From the NCBI GenBank assembly GCA_002369515.1, contig DFFM01000055.1:42995-57433 (forward strand): a stretch of 14,439 bases of DNA, read 5' to 3'. The notes under the pieces are model-generated. The model worked only from the letters and a program-made list of their open reading frames with translations. It ran no database searches and was not told where the DNA came from. Source of the stretch: Prevotella sp. UBA3776 (GTDB lineage Bacteria; Bacteroidota; Bacteroidia; Bacteroidales; Bacteroidaceae). A program made the translations under genes and the position numbers. Of this stretch, positions 6,704-14,058 are shown piece by piece. Within the stretch, counting starts at the first letter, position 1, and the number at the start of each line of letters is the position of its first letter.

Positions 6704-8812
6704 ATGATAACAAATCTCATAGCTGCTGCACTTATGCTGTGCGCAGTGCCCGACAGCACCGTCACGCTGAGCGGCGTCACGGTGACGGGCAACCGCAGGA
6801 GCGACTTCCAGATGAAGTCGTCGCAATCGAGTGTGCAGATCAGCCACGACTACCTGCAGACCAACTTTGCGGGCAGCCTGATGCAGACCCTCGAAGGAAT
6901 ACCCGGCGTGAAAGCCATGTCGATTGGCAGCGGGCAGTCCAAACCCACCATCCGCGGACTGGGCTTCAACCGGCTGGTTGTGGCCGAAGACGGCATCAAG
7001 CACGAAGGCCAGCAGTGGGGCGACGACCACGGGCTGGAGATTGACCAGTTTGCCATCGACCGCGCCGAGGTCATCAAAGGCCCGGCGGCGCTGCTCTACG
7101 GCAGCGACGCCATCGGCGGTGTACTCAGCCTCTACACCAACCATGTGCCGACGGAGCCCATTGAAGGCGCCGTGCAGCTGTTCGGACGCACCAACAACGA
7201 ACAGATGGGGCTCGCGGCGAAAATAGGGGGACGCCACGGCAAGTTCTTCTACCGCGCCAACCTGACGCTCATCGACTATGCCGACTATCAGGTGCCCACA
7301 GACAGCATTCAGTACTACTCCTACTGGATCAGGCTGAAAGACGGCCGACTGCGCAACACCGCCGGCCTGGAACGCGACGGGAGCGTGATGCTGGGCTATG
7401 CCGGCTACAACTTCCACACCGACGTGCGCGTGTCGGACTCGTACTCGAAAAGCGGGTTCTTTGCCAATGCGCACGGGTTGGAAGTCAGACTGAGCGACAT
7501 CGACTATGACCACTCGCGACGCGACATTGACCTGCCCTTGCAGTCGGTGAACCATCTGAAGGTGCTCAGCCACACCACATGGCGCAACGAGCTGCTCTCC
7601 ATCGAGGCCAACCTGGCCTACCAGAACAACCTGCGCAAGGAACAGTCGGAGCCCATCTCGCACGGTTACATGCCCAAGCCCGCCAACTCGATGGAGCGTA
7701 AGTTCAACAAAAGCACCTACACGGCCAACGCCGCACTGCGCTACACGCTGGGCGAGCACCATGCACTCAGCGCCGGCGTCAACGCCGAGCACCAGAACAA
7801 CAGGCGCGACGGATGGGGGTTCATCATACCCGACTTCGAGACCACCAGCGTGGGGGCCTACTGCATGGACCGCTACAACGTGAGCGAGAACCTCATACTG
7901 AATGCAGGGCTGCGCTACGACCACGCCCACACGCACATCCACAGCTACAACGACTGGTACACGACTCCTGTGGAAGGGAAACCCACCTTCGTGCAACGCT
8001 CGGCCGACATCAGCCGCAACTTCGACAGTTTCACCTGGTCGGCGGGCGTGAACTACACCGCTGGACCGTGGCTGCTGAAGGCCAACATCGGCAAGAGCTT
8101 CCGGGTGCCCATACCCAAGGAGCTGGGAGCCGACGGCGTGAACTACCACATTTTCCGCTACGAAAGGGGAAATCCGGAGTTGGACCCCGAACAGTCGTAC
8201 CAACTCGATGCGGGCATCAGCTGGGCAAACGATGTGCTGACGGTGCAAATAGACCCTTATGTGAACTATTTCCCGAACTACATCTATCTGAATCCAACTG
8301 CCGACTATGTGGAAGGATTGCAGCTCTACCACTACAGGCAGGCCAAGGTGCTGCGCTACGGACTGGAGGCGCAGATGAACTATGCCTTTGCCGAGCACTG
8401 GGAGGCTGAGGCGAAAGGCGAATATCTGCATGCCGAACAACGGTCGGGCGAGAAGAAAGGCTACACACTGCCCTTCTCCACGCCATGGTCGGTGGACTTC
8501 GGCGTGAAATACTCGTCGGAGGCCTCGCCCGCAGAATCCAAAGGAAAGAATGGATTCTTTGCATCGGTCAACACCCACATCGTTGGAACACAAAACGAGA
8601 TAGTACCGCCCGAAAAGCCTACCAAAGGATACTTTACGCTCAACGCTTCGGCAGGAAAGTCTTTCCTGATAGGCAAAGCCGTGCTCAACCTGGTGTTTCA
8701 TGCAGACAACCTGCTGAACCGCCGCTACTACGACCACACCAGTTACTACCGACTCATCGACGTGCCTGAACCCGGAAGGAATTTCTCGCTGATGGCAGGA
8801 CTGGAGTTCTAA
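6704..8812 (+). CDS. TonB-dependent outer-membrane receptor, ZnuD/metal-receptor type
   Basis: A 702-residue outer-membrane gated channel that uses TonB energy to import its ligand. The plug domain is clear: the TonB-box-like start LSGVTVTG (22-29), EGIPGVK (64-70), PTIRGLGFNRLVVAEDGI (81-98), EGQQWGDDHGLEID (101-114) and VEVIKGPAALLYG-like sequence (122-133). A barrel of alternating β-strands follows and ends in GLEF, with the terminal Phe expected for outer-membrane assembly. There is no SusC-type carboxypeptidase-like N-terminal domain, so it is not a polysaccharide receptor. The HxGQQWGxDHG signature and length resemble zinc/copper-type receptors such as ZnuD. The signal peptide (MITNLIAAALMLCAVP) is odd in having no Lys or Arg; an in-frame TGA at 6677-6679 and no intervening ATG rule out a longer N-terminus. 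Metal specificity is inferred from its two His-rich neighbours. Confidence 0.9.
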   Translation: MITNLIAAALMLCAVPDSTVTLSGVTVTGNRRSDFQMKSSQSSVQISHDYLQTNFAGSLMQTLEGIPGVKAMSIGSGQSKPTIRGLGFNRLVVAEDGIKHEGQQWGDDHGLEIDQFAIDRAEVIKGPAALLYGSDAIGGVLSLYTNHVPTEPIEGAVQLFGRTNNEQMGLAAKIGGRHGKFFYRANLTLIDYADYQVPTDSIQYYSYWIRLKDGRLRNTAGLERDGSVMLGYAGYNFHTDVRVSDSYSKSGFFANAHGLEVRLSDIDYDHSRRDIDLPLQSVNHLKVLSHTTWRNELLSIEANLAYQNNLRKEQSEPISHGYMPKPANSMERKFNKSTYTANAALRYTLGEHHALSAGVNAEHQNNRRDGWGFIIPDFETTSVGAYCMDRYNVSENLILNAGLRYDHAHTHIHSYNDWYTTPVEGKPTFVQRSADISRNFDSFTWSAGVNYTAGPWLLKANIGKSFRVPIPKELGADGVNYHIFRYERGNPELDPEQSYQLDAGISWANDVLTVQIDPYVNYFPNYIYLNPTADYVEGLQLYHYRQAKVLRYGLEAQMNYAFAEHWEAEAKGEYLHAEQRSGEKKGYTLPFSTPWSVDFGVKYSSEASPAESKGKNGFFASVNTHIVGTQNEIVPPEKPTKGYFTLNASAGKSFLIGKAVLNLVFHADNLLNRRYYDHTSYYRLIDVPEPGRNFSLMAGLEF

Positions 8813-8862
8813 GAAAACAAAACAATTTCTCAACAACAAAACATCAAAAACAAAAAAGCAAC

Positions 8863-9426
8863 ATGAAAATAACAACAACAAACAAATACGTGGCAAACAG
8901 CATCTTGGCTGTTCTTGCACTGACCGCAGCCATGGCATTCGCTGCATGCAGCAGCAACGACGACGACAACAGCAAAGACATGGAGTATCCCGAAATAACC
9001 ACACAAGGCATCACTGCCAACCCCATCAACTGCCAGGTTTATCACCCGGGAGAGACCATCGCTTTCTGCTATGCGTTCAAGGACAACATGGAACTGGGAA
9101 AATACAACATCGAAATTCATGACAACAGCGACCACCACAGCCACAGCACCGAAGCGGACGACCATGACCATGAGGCCGACTGCGAAGACCACGACCATGA
9201 CCACGACGCCGACCATGACCACGACGCCGACAACGCGGGCAAGAGTTTCTGGGTGTTCAACCAAAGCTACGACATTCCTGCAGGCCAGCGCCAATACACC
9301 GCCAGGGTGGACATCCCCATCCCCAACGACATCGCCACTGGCGACTACCACTTCATGATACGTCTCACCGATCGTGCAGGTTTTCAACAAATCAAGGCCG
9401 TAGCCATAAAAATTGAGAAACCCTAA
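8863..9426 (+). CDS. DUF4625-type lipoprotein with a His/Asp-rich metal-binding loop
   Basis: A 187-residue predicted lipoprotein. The signal peptide ends in the lipobox FAAC with Cys29. The acidic run after it (SSNDDDN) resembles the signal that sends Bacteroidota lipoproteins to the cell surface. The mature part is an Ig-like β-domain of DUF4625 type: strand GKYNIEI (79-85), then after the loop SFWVFNQSYDIPAGQ, and the ending GDYHFMIRLTDRAG (160-173). Between strands, residues 86-123 form a loop with 11 His, many Asp and one Cys107, including a perfect duplication of DHDHDA (111-116, 117-122). Such loops bind Zn, Ni, Co or Cu ions. Starting 50 bases after the receptor gene, it is probably a surface metal collector that feeds the receptor, although storage or protection against excess metal cannot be excluded. 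Confidence 0.85.
   Translation: MKITTTNKYVANSILAVLALTAAMAFAACSSNDDDNSKDMEYPEITTQGITANPINCQVYHPGETIAFCYAFKDNMELGKYNIEIHDNSDHHSHSTEADDHDHEADCEDHDHDHDADHDHDADNAGKSFWVFNQSYDIPAGQRQYTARVDIPIPNDIATGDYHFMIRLTDRAGFQQIKAVAIKIEKP
9193..9228 (+). repeat. Perfect 18-bp tandem duplication in the His-rich loop
   Basis: The unit GACCATGACCACGACGCC occurs twice without change (9193-9210 and 9211-9228) and encodes DHDHDA twice. Identity at the DNA level points to recent slippage. Neighbouring GACCAT/GACCAC triplet pairs look like older copies. Confidence 0.9.
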
Positions 9427-9529
9427 GTGCTCGGCCTATGCCTGCACAATCCACATGCGTTGCGACCTTGGTCTTTCTTTCAAAAAAGCACGAAGACGCT
9501 ACTAGTTGCAACGCACCTCTCAAGAATCA

Positions 9530-9574
9530 AAAAAAAGGCGAAGAAGCTACTTTCCAGCTTCTTCGCCTTTTTTT
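9530..9574. terminator. Bidirectional terminator between the DUF4625 gene and era
   Basis: A perfect 19-bp stem (9530-9548 with 9556-9574) has a GC-rich core GGCGAAGAAGCT and a 7-base loop. Seven T end the plus-strand reading, and eight A (9529-9536) give a T-tract on the minus strand. It can therefore stop the metal operon from the left and era from the right. The rest of 9427-9626 holds an inverted repeat (TGCGTTGC 9456-9463, GCAACGCA 9508-9515) and an imperfect earlier copy of the stem's left side (about 9481-9503); no gene is seen. Confidence 0.92.
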
Positions 9575-9626
9575 GATTGTGTTGAGTGGCACTGTTGATG
9601 CAGCGCTGCAGATTCTCGCGCGCCCG

Positions 9627-10547
9627 TCACTCCGGGTTATATCCAAAGCTGTCCAGTTCGCGTTTGGACGAGCGCCAGTCTTTGTCCACCTTGACGAATG
9701 TCTCCAAATAAATGCGCTTGTCGAAGAATTTCTCCAGCGCCTTGCGGCTTTCAGCACCCACCTTCTTCAAAGCTATTCCCTGATGCCCGATGATGATGCC
9801 CTTTTGCGAGTCGCGCTCCACGTAGATGACCGCTTGGATGTGAATGCTGCGCTCCGACTCCTTGAAGCTCTCCACACGCACCTCCACCGAATAGGGAATC
9901 TCCTTGTCGTAATAGAGCAAAATCTTCTCGCGAATGATTTCGGACACAAAAAAGCGCGCAGGCTTGTCCGTCAGTTGGTCTTTGTCAAAGAAAGCAGGAC
10001 TTTCTGGCAGCAGCTCCTGAATGCGACGGAGCAGCATATCCACTCCGAACTTGTTCTTGGCCGAAATGGGCAGAATCTCAGCATTGGGCAGCAGCTGGTG
10101 CCAATGCTCCACAATGTCGTTCAGTTTCTGCTGGGCTGCATGCTTTCCCGTGGAAGTGTTGTCAGCAGAGGCCAGTTGGTCGATCTTGTTGATCAGCAGC
10201 AGCACGGGAATCTTCATCTTCTGCACTTTCTCCAAGAAGTCCATGTTCTTCTCAGGATTTTCCACCACGTCAGTGACATAGAGCAACACATCGGCATCCT
10301 GAAGGGCCGACTCGGAGAAAGCGAGCATCGACTCCTGCAACTTGTAATTGGGCTTCAGAACGCCCGGCGTGTCGGAAAAGACAATTTGCATGTCGGGCGT
10401 GTTCACAATGCCCATGATGCGGTGGCGCGTTGTCTGTGCCTTGAAAGTGGCTATCGAGATGCGCTCGCCCACCAGTTGGTTCATGAGGGTGCTCTTTCCC
10501 ACATTGGGATTTCCAACGATGTTTACAAAACCTGCTTTATGATTCAT
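9627..10547 (-). CDS. era: GTPase Era
   Basis: Essential GTPase that binds the 3' end of 16S rRNA and assists 30S maturation. It is 306 residues, slightly over the usual ~300. The G domain has P-loop GNPNVGKS (12-19), DTPGV (59-63), NKID (120-123) and SAK (162-164). The KH RNA-binding domain follows, with GIIIGHQG at 250-257 and KKVGAESRKALEK after it. The start MNHKAGFVNIVGNPNVGKS is the standard beginning. A short open frame ending in an ATGA overlap lies just upstream. The fabH stop is 230 bases away, longer than is usual within an operon, so era may have its own promoter; I see no good consensus match. Confidence 0.96.
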   Translation of the reverse strand: MNHKAGFVNIVGNPNVGKSTLMNQLVGERISIATFKAQTTRHRIMGIVNTPDMQIVFSDTPGVLKPNYKLQESMLAFSESALQDADVLLYVTDVVENPEKNMDFLEKVQKMKIPVLLLINKIDQLASADNTSTGKHAAQQKLNDIVEHWHQLLPNAEILPISAKNKFGVDMLLRRIQELLPESPAFFDKDQLTDKPARFFVSEIIREKILLYYDKEIPYSVEVRVESFKESERSIHIQAVIYVERDSQKGIIIGHQGIALKKVGAESRKALEKFFDKRIYLETFVKVDKDWRSSKRELDSFGYNPE

Positions 10548-10570
10548 TCAGTAATAAAAGTGTTTTGAAG

Positions 10571-10586
10571 TTTTTTTTGGGGGGGG
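10571..10586. repeat. T8G8 homopolymer junction upstream of era
   Basis: Eight T (10571-10578) are followed directly by eight G (10579-10586), 24-39 bases before the era ATG (C8A8 in the sense of era). Such runs are prone to slippage in vivo and also to sequencing error. Confidence 0.85.
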
Positions 10587-10683
10587 TATGCAGCAAATGG
10601 TGCTGCCGAAGAAAAAAAGCCGAGCATGGAGATACGCTGTACTTCGGTCGAGAAGCCTGCCCACTGGCCACCGACAATCAAAC

Positions 10684-10750
10684 AATGAGTAATTACAACT
10701 GCCCGCTGCATTGGGTTGTCAAACCCTTGGGACAATTATAATTACTCATT
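10684..10750. repeat. 12-bp inverted repeat flanking a 43-base loop with an inner hairpin
   Basis: AATGAGTAATTA (10684-10695) is perfectly complementary to TAATTACTCATT (10739-10750). The inner hairpin (GGGTT 10713-10717, AACCC 10722-10726) makes a two-level structure. Alternative pairing of AAACAATGA with TCATTGTTT just outside is also possible. It could be an RNA structure after fabH or the remnant of a very small element. Confidence 0.75.
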
Positions 10751-10777
10751 TCATTGTTTTTGAAATGGACGACCGTT

Positions 10778-11785
10778 TCATTTCTTGCCTCCGTCGTAGG
10801 CCCATCTCAAATAGGATGCTCCGTGAACGAAACCTGCGCCGAACGCTGTGAGAATCAAATTGTCGCCTTTCTTCAGCCGTGGCTCATATTCCCAAAGTGC
10901 CAACGGAATCGTTGCAGCACTGGTATTGCCATAGTGGTCGATGTTCACCATCACCTGCTCCATGGGAAGCTCCAGACGTTTGGCCACTGCCTCAATGATG
11001 CGCAGATTGGCCTGGTGGGGTACAATCCACTGTATGTTGGTCTTGTCCAGATGATTGCGTTCGGCAATGAGAGCGCAGTCGTCACTCATATTCGTCACTG
11101 CGTAGCGGAACACCGTTCGTCCTTCCTGATAGGTGTAGTGAAGACGATGATCGACAGTGAAATGGCTAGGAGGACAAACCGAACCACCTGCTTTCATGTG
11201 CAAGAAAGGCAGCCCTTTGCCATCGGTGCGGAAATAGGAATCCATGCAACCGATGTTCTCCTCTTCTGTTGCCTCTAGCAACACAGCTGCTGCGCCATCG
11301 CCGAAAAGCGGACAGGTCTGGCGGTCATTGTAATCCGTCACCGACGACATCTTGTCTGCACCGATGACGATGATTTTCTTGCACCGGCCACTCTGAATCA
11401 TCATGGCAGCCTGGTCTAGCGCATAAAGAAAACCGCAGCATGCAGCCCAAAGGTCAAAGGCAAAGGCATTCTTCAGCCCGAGCTTGCCCAATACGATGCT
11501 GGCAGTCGAAGGAAAGTGATAGTCGGCGGTCGATGTGGCCAGAATCAAAGCGTCGATGCTGTCAGGATCGACGCCCGTCTTGTGAATCAGCTGTTTGGCT
11601 GCCTTGCGCGCCATATAGCTGGTTCCGAGACCTTCCTCCACAAGAATCCGACGTTCTTTGATTCCCACACGCGTCATTATCCACTCATCGTTGGTATCCA
11701 CCATCCGCGAGAGTTCCTCGTTGTTGAGGATGTATTCGGGAACGTAGCCACCTACGCCAGTGATAATCGCGTTTATCTTACCCAT
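10778..11785 (-). CDS. fabH: 3-oxoacyl-ACP synthase III (FabH)
   Basis: Starts fatty-acid synthesis by condensing an acyl-CoA primer with malonyl-ACP; in Bacteroidota the primers often give branched chains. It is 335 residues, a normal length. The thiolase-fold catalytic triad is visible: Cys116 in [11 protein letters not shown], His257 in VPHQAN, and Asn287 in YGNTSAA. The residue after the catalytic Cys is a second Cys (AACCGF) where many family members have Ala. Other family landmarks are TRVGIKERR (38-46), [19 protein letters not shown] (161-167) and the ending [12 protein letters not shown]. It begins three bases after the rpmF stop (TAA-AGA-ATG), so the two are co-translated. The yceD-rpmF-fabH cluster is a widely conserved arrangement. 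Confidence 0.96.
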   Translation of the reverse strand: MGKINAIITGVGGYVPEYILNNEELSRMVDTNDEWIMTRVGIKERRILVEEGLGTSYMARKAAKQLIHKTGVDPDSIDALILATSTADYHFPSTASIVLGKLGLKNAFAFDLWAACCGFLYALDQAAMMIQSGRCKKIIVIGADKMSSVTDYNDRQTCPLFGDGAAAVLLEATEEENIGCMDSYFRTDGKGLPFLHMKAGGSVCPPSHFTVDHRLHYTYQEGRTVFRYAVTNMSDDCALIAERNHLDKTNIQWIVPHQANLRIIEAVAKRLELPMEQVMVNIDHYGNTSAATIPLALWEYEPRLKKGDNLILTAFGAGFVHGASYLRWAYDGGKK

Positions 11786-11788
11786 TCT

Positions 11789-11977
11789 TTATTCTGCTAC
11801 TTCGTCTTTTACAATTGCGAGCTTGCCTCTGTAATAGCCACAAGTGGGGCAAACAGTATGATAAACATGGTAAGCGCCGCAATTCGGGCATACAGCAAGC
11901 GTGGGAGCTACAGCTCCGTCATGAGTTCTTCTCTTCAGTGTACGAGTCTTTGACTGTCTTCTTTTAGGATGTGCCAT
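11789..11977 (-). CDS. rpmF: 50S ribosomal protein L32
   Basis: A 62-residue large-subunit protein. It starts MAHPKRRQSKTRTLKRRTHD, the family hallmark, and holds a four-cysteine zinc ribbon: Cys30-x2-Cys33 and Cys43-x2-Cys46 (CPNC, CPTC). It is therefore the zinc-binding (C+) form. An acidic tail, KDEVAE, ends it. It lies between yceD (31-base spacer) and fabH (3-base spacer). Confidence 0.97.
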   Translation of the reverse strand: MAHPKRRQSKTRTLKRRTHDGAVAPTLAVCPNCGAYHVYHTVCPTCGYYRGKLAIVKDEVAE

Positions 11978-12008
11978 AATTCTTTTAAAATTTATTAATT
12001 CTTAATGT

Positions 12009-12536
12009 TCAATCTTTCATATTGAGTTTACCCAATGCCGCCCAACGGGGGTCGATGGGTTTTTCTTCATCCTCACCACTACTTCGGGTAGCTGAATGCT
12101 CTTCAAGAGCCTTAATCATCGCAGGGTTGCATTCGCCAGGATTATGCACGTGCTTAATGGGGATGTCGAGAACTATAAATTCATAAATATACCAAGCCAC
12201 GTCAAGCGTTTCTTCGTCTTCCGCCAACGTAACCAGGTCGTCCTCCTCTTCATGCTCAGCACCATATTTCACCATCATGCGGTTGTCGGTGCAGATGGGC
12301 TGACTCATGTCCTCAAGACACTTGTCACAGGGAACAATCACTGTGCCCTCAGTATGGAAATTCAGCTCAAAGAAACTGGGATTCTTCCGGACAGAAAGCC
12401 TCACATGAACATTTCCTAGTCTCACTTCTGGCGCCTCAATGGCTTCAAAGTAAGCATCGTCCAAGTCATACTCACAGACGGTTTCTCCATCCGAAAGTCC
12501 TTTCAAGTCTATCTTTAATGACTCCAAACTGCACAT
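12009..12536 (-). CDS. yceD: YceD/DUF177 family protein
   Basis: A 175-residue member of the DUF177 family, almost always encoded just before rpmF and linked to 23S rRNA or large-subunit biogenesis; its exact biochemistry is not settled. The opening SLKIDLKGLSDGE, a central CDKC pair (Cys70, Cys73), YIYEFIVLDIPIKHVH (117-131) and the ending DPRWAALGKL (162-171) are family marks. The second half is strongly acidic (residues 95-110). The start at 12536 fits homologues by alignment from memory, and it lies only seven bases after a -7 promoter box, so the mRNA would have almost no leader. Confidence 0.9.
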   Translation of the reverse strand: MCSLESLKIDLKGLSDGETVCEYDLDDAYFEAIEAPEVRLGNVHVRLSVRKNPSFFELNFHTEGTVIVPCDKCLEDMSQPICTDNRMMVKYGAEHEEEDDLVTLAEDEETLDVAWYIYEFIVLDIPIKHVHNPGECNPAMIKALEEHSATRSSGEDEEKPIDPRWAALGKLNMKD

Positions 12537-12543
12537 CGGGCTG

Positions 12544-12551
12544 CAAAGTTA
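12544..12551 (-). promoter_or_regulatory. Predicted -7 element of the yceD-rpmF-fabH operon, nearly leaderless
   Basis: On the minus strand TAACTTTG (12551-12544) is followed by CAGCCCG and then the yceD ATG (12536). Transcription normally begins 5-8 bases after this box, so the start point would be at or within a base or two of the start codon. The -33 region is poor (TGAG about 20 bases upstream). The A/T-rich stretch 12552-12648 up to the kinase stop shows no terminator. Confidence 0.6.
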
Positions 12552-12648
12552 CGAATATTTTCTGATAATAACTCACTAAATTTCAATTTTTTAATGAATT
12601 TCGCCCAAAACAATTTGCAAACAAACGCTCCACTGCACACTCGCCCTT

Positions 12649-13815
12649 TTACTTGTGCAACTCTATGCGAAATGTTGTGCCTTTTCCCATTTCCGAACTC
12701 TTCACCCAAATCCGTCCGTGGTGATACTCTTCCACTATTCGCTTCGCCAACGACAAACCAAGCCCCCACCCTCTCTTCTTAGTCGTGAATCCAGGACGGA
12801 ACACATTGCCCAAGTCTTTCTTTCTGATGCCCTTGCCCGTGTCGCCAACTTCTATGGCCACACAGTTGCCCTCGTCCTGCATGAAAAGCGTAATGCGTCC
12901 CGCACCTTCCATGGCATCTACGGCATTCTTGCAGAGGTTCTCTATCACCCATTCAAAGAGCGAAGCATTGAGCGGGACGATGATGTCCTGCGGAGGAAAG
13001 ATTTTCACCATCTGCACCTTTTGCGACGTGCGCCGGTTCATGTAATCCACCACATGGTTCATCACTTCTATCAGGCTTGACGGCACCGGCTCCGGCAACG
13101 AACCGATTTTCGAGAATCGGTCGGCAATCAGCTGCAACCGCTTCACATCCTTGTCCATTTCAGGTATGAGGGTGTCTTCAGGATAAGTTTCTTTCAGTAT
13201 CTCCGTCCATGCCATCAGGCTCGAGATGGGTGTCCCCAACTGATGGGCCGTCTCTTTGGACAAACCTACCCAAACCTTGTTCTGCTCAGCCTTCTTCGAA
13301 GTGAGCAAGGCAAAAATAGCTATGACCACAAAAATCAACACTATGCCCAGCTGAACATAAGGCCATGCAGAAAGTCGCTTCAGCATGACCGACTCGTCGT
13401 AACAAACCAACTGATAATTGTTTCCACTGCCACTTTCGTCCAAGAAAATCTTGATGAAATGCTCCGACAGACGCATTTGTTCGGCATATTTGCTGACATA
13501 CGCCATCGAATCGGCAGCATTGTCGGCACTGATCTCAACATTGCGAAAGTCCAGCACACCACCTTGAGCATCTGTAACTATCACAGGAATCGTATTATTC
13601 CCTTCAATCACACTCAACACCAACGACAGGTCAGTATTTTCGTCAGCCTGATTAAAGGCATGAAGCGCTCCCGCCCAAATCTCCATGCGGTTGCGTTCCT
13701 CGTCCGACAAATCCTTCACAAGAAAATGAGACACAACAAGCGATAGCACAGCTATAATGATAGCTGCCAAAACAAGAAAAAATTTCACTTGCCGTATCTT
13801 ATCTGTCCACTGCAT
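12649..13815 (-). CDS. Orphan sensor histidine kinase
   Basis: A 388-residue membrane histidine kinase. Transmembrane segments at 12-33 and 151-171 flank a periplasmic sensor region of about 117 residues with a possible PAS/CACHE-like β pattern (TIPVIVTDAQGGVLDFRN near 75-92). The dimerisation H-box is KETAHQLGTPISSLMAW with His191. The ATPase part shows the N-box ENLCKNAVDAM (Asn297), G1 DTGKGI (325-330), the F-box FRPGFTTK (339-346) and G2 GWGLGLSLAKRI (349-360). Only about 20 residues lie between the second membrane segment and the H-box, so there is no room for a HAMP domain. No response regulator is adjacent, so its partner and signal are unknown. It is transcribed in the same direction as the yceD operon, 112 bases upstream of it, and begins about 250 bases after the rRNA terminator. 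Confidence 0.92.
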   Translation of the reverse strand: MQWTDKIRQVKFFLVLAAIIIAVLSLVVSHFLVKDLSDEERNRMEIWAGALHAFNQADENTDLSLVLSVIEGNNTIPVIVTDAQGGVLDFRNVEISADNAADSMAYVSKYAEQMRLSEHFIKIFLDESGSGNNYQLVCYDESVMLKRLSAWPYVQLGIVLIFVVIAIFALLTSKKAEQNKVWVGLSKETAHQLGTPISSLMAWTEILKETYPEDTLIPEMDKDVKRLQLIADRFSKIGSLPEPVPSSLIEVMNHVVDYMNRRTSQKVQMVKIFPPQDIIVPLNASLFEWVIENLCKNAVDAMEGAGRITLFMQDEGNCVAIEVGDTGKGIRKKDLGNVFRPGFTTKKRGWGLGLSLAKRIVEEYHHGRIWVKSSEMGKGTTFRIELHK

Positions 13816-14058
13816 AACTCAAATAAAAGATGCACACACACTAAAAAACGCAACTATTTGAGTATTATTGCATCCAACTCCATTCTTCACCCTCATCTTT
13901 TGCGTTCTCCGCAAGAATTGGCGACACTTTGAACTCAGGCCAACCATCCAACAAGGCACAACAACAAACACCCGGCAACACAACAAACACTCTGCATAAC
14001 AAAAAACCACAACAACACAAAACAAACATCCATCAACAAAAAACAAACATCCATCAAC
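13816..14058. other. Spacer between the kinase and the rRNA operon, strongly A+C biased
   Basis: No gene is visible. From about 13948 to 14058 the plus strand is roughly 90% A or C, with only a few G and T, giving GT-rich RNA if transcribed leftwards. A weak -7-like TTTATTTG lies on the minus strand close to the kinase ATG, without a convincing -33. Confidence 0.6.

Larger units (their letters stand above)
10548..10777. other. fabH-era spacer with a homopolymer junction and long inverted repeats
   Basis: The spacer holds an uninterrupted T8G8 run (10571-10586), a 12-bp inverted repeat (10684-10695 with 10739-10750), and a small hairpin inside it (GGGTT 10713-10717, AACCC 10722-10726). CCGAAG/CTTCGG-type pairs flank an A-run near 10609-10617. 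On the minus strand a 63-codon open frame (10735-10544) crosses most of it and ends with TGA overlapping the era ATG (ATGA). Its product matches nothing I recognise and it is probably not a gene, but the overlap is suggestive. Confidence 0.6.

Noticed and set aside
6593..9004. An 803-codon open frame on the minus strand opposite the TonB receptor
   Set aside because: It is a shadow of the receptor's codon pattern. Its translation is rich in Val, His and Arg without domains, whereas the plus-strand product is an obvious receptor.
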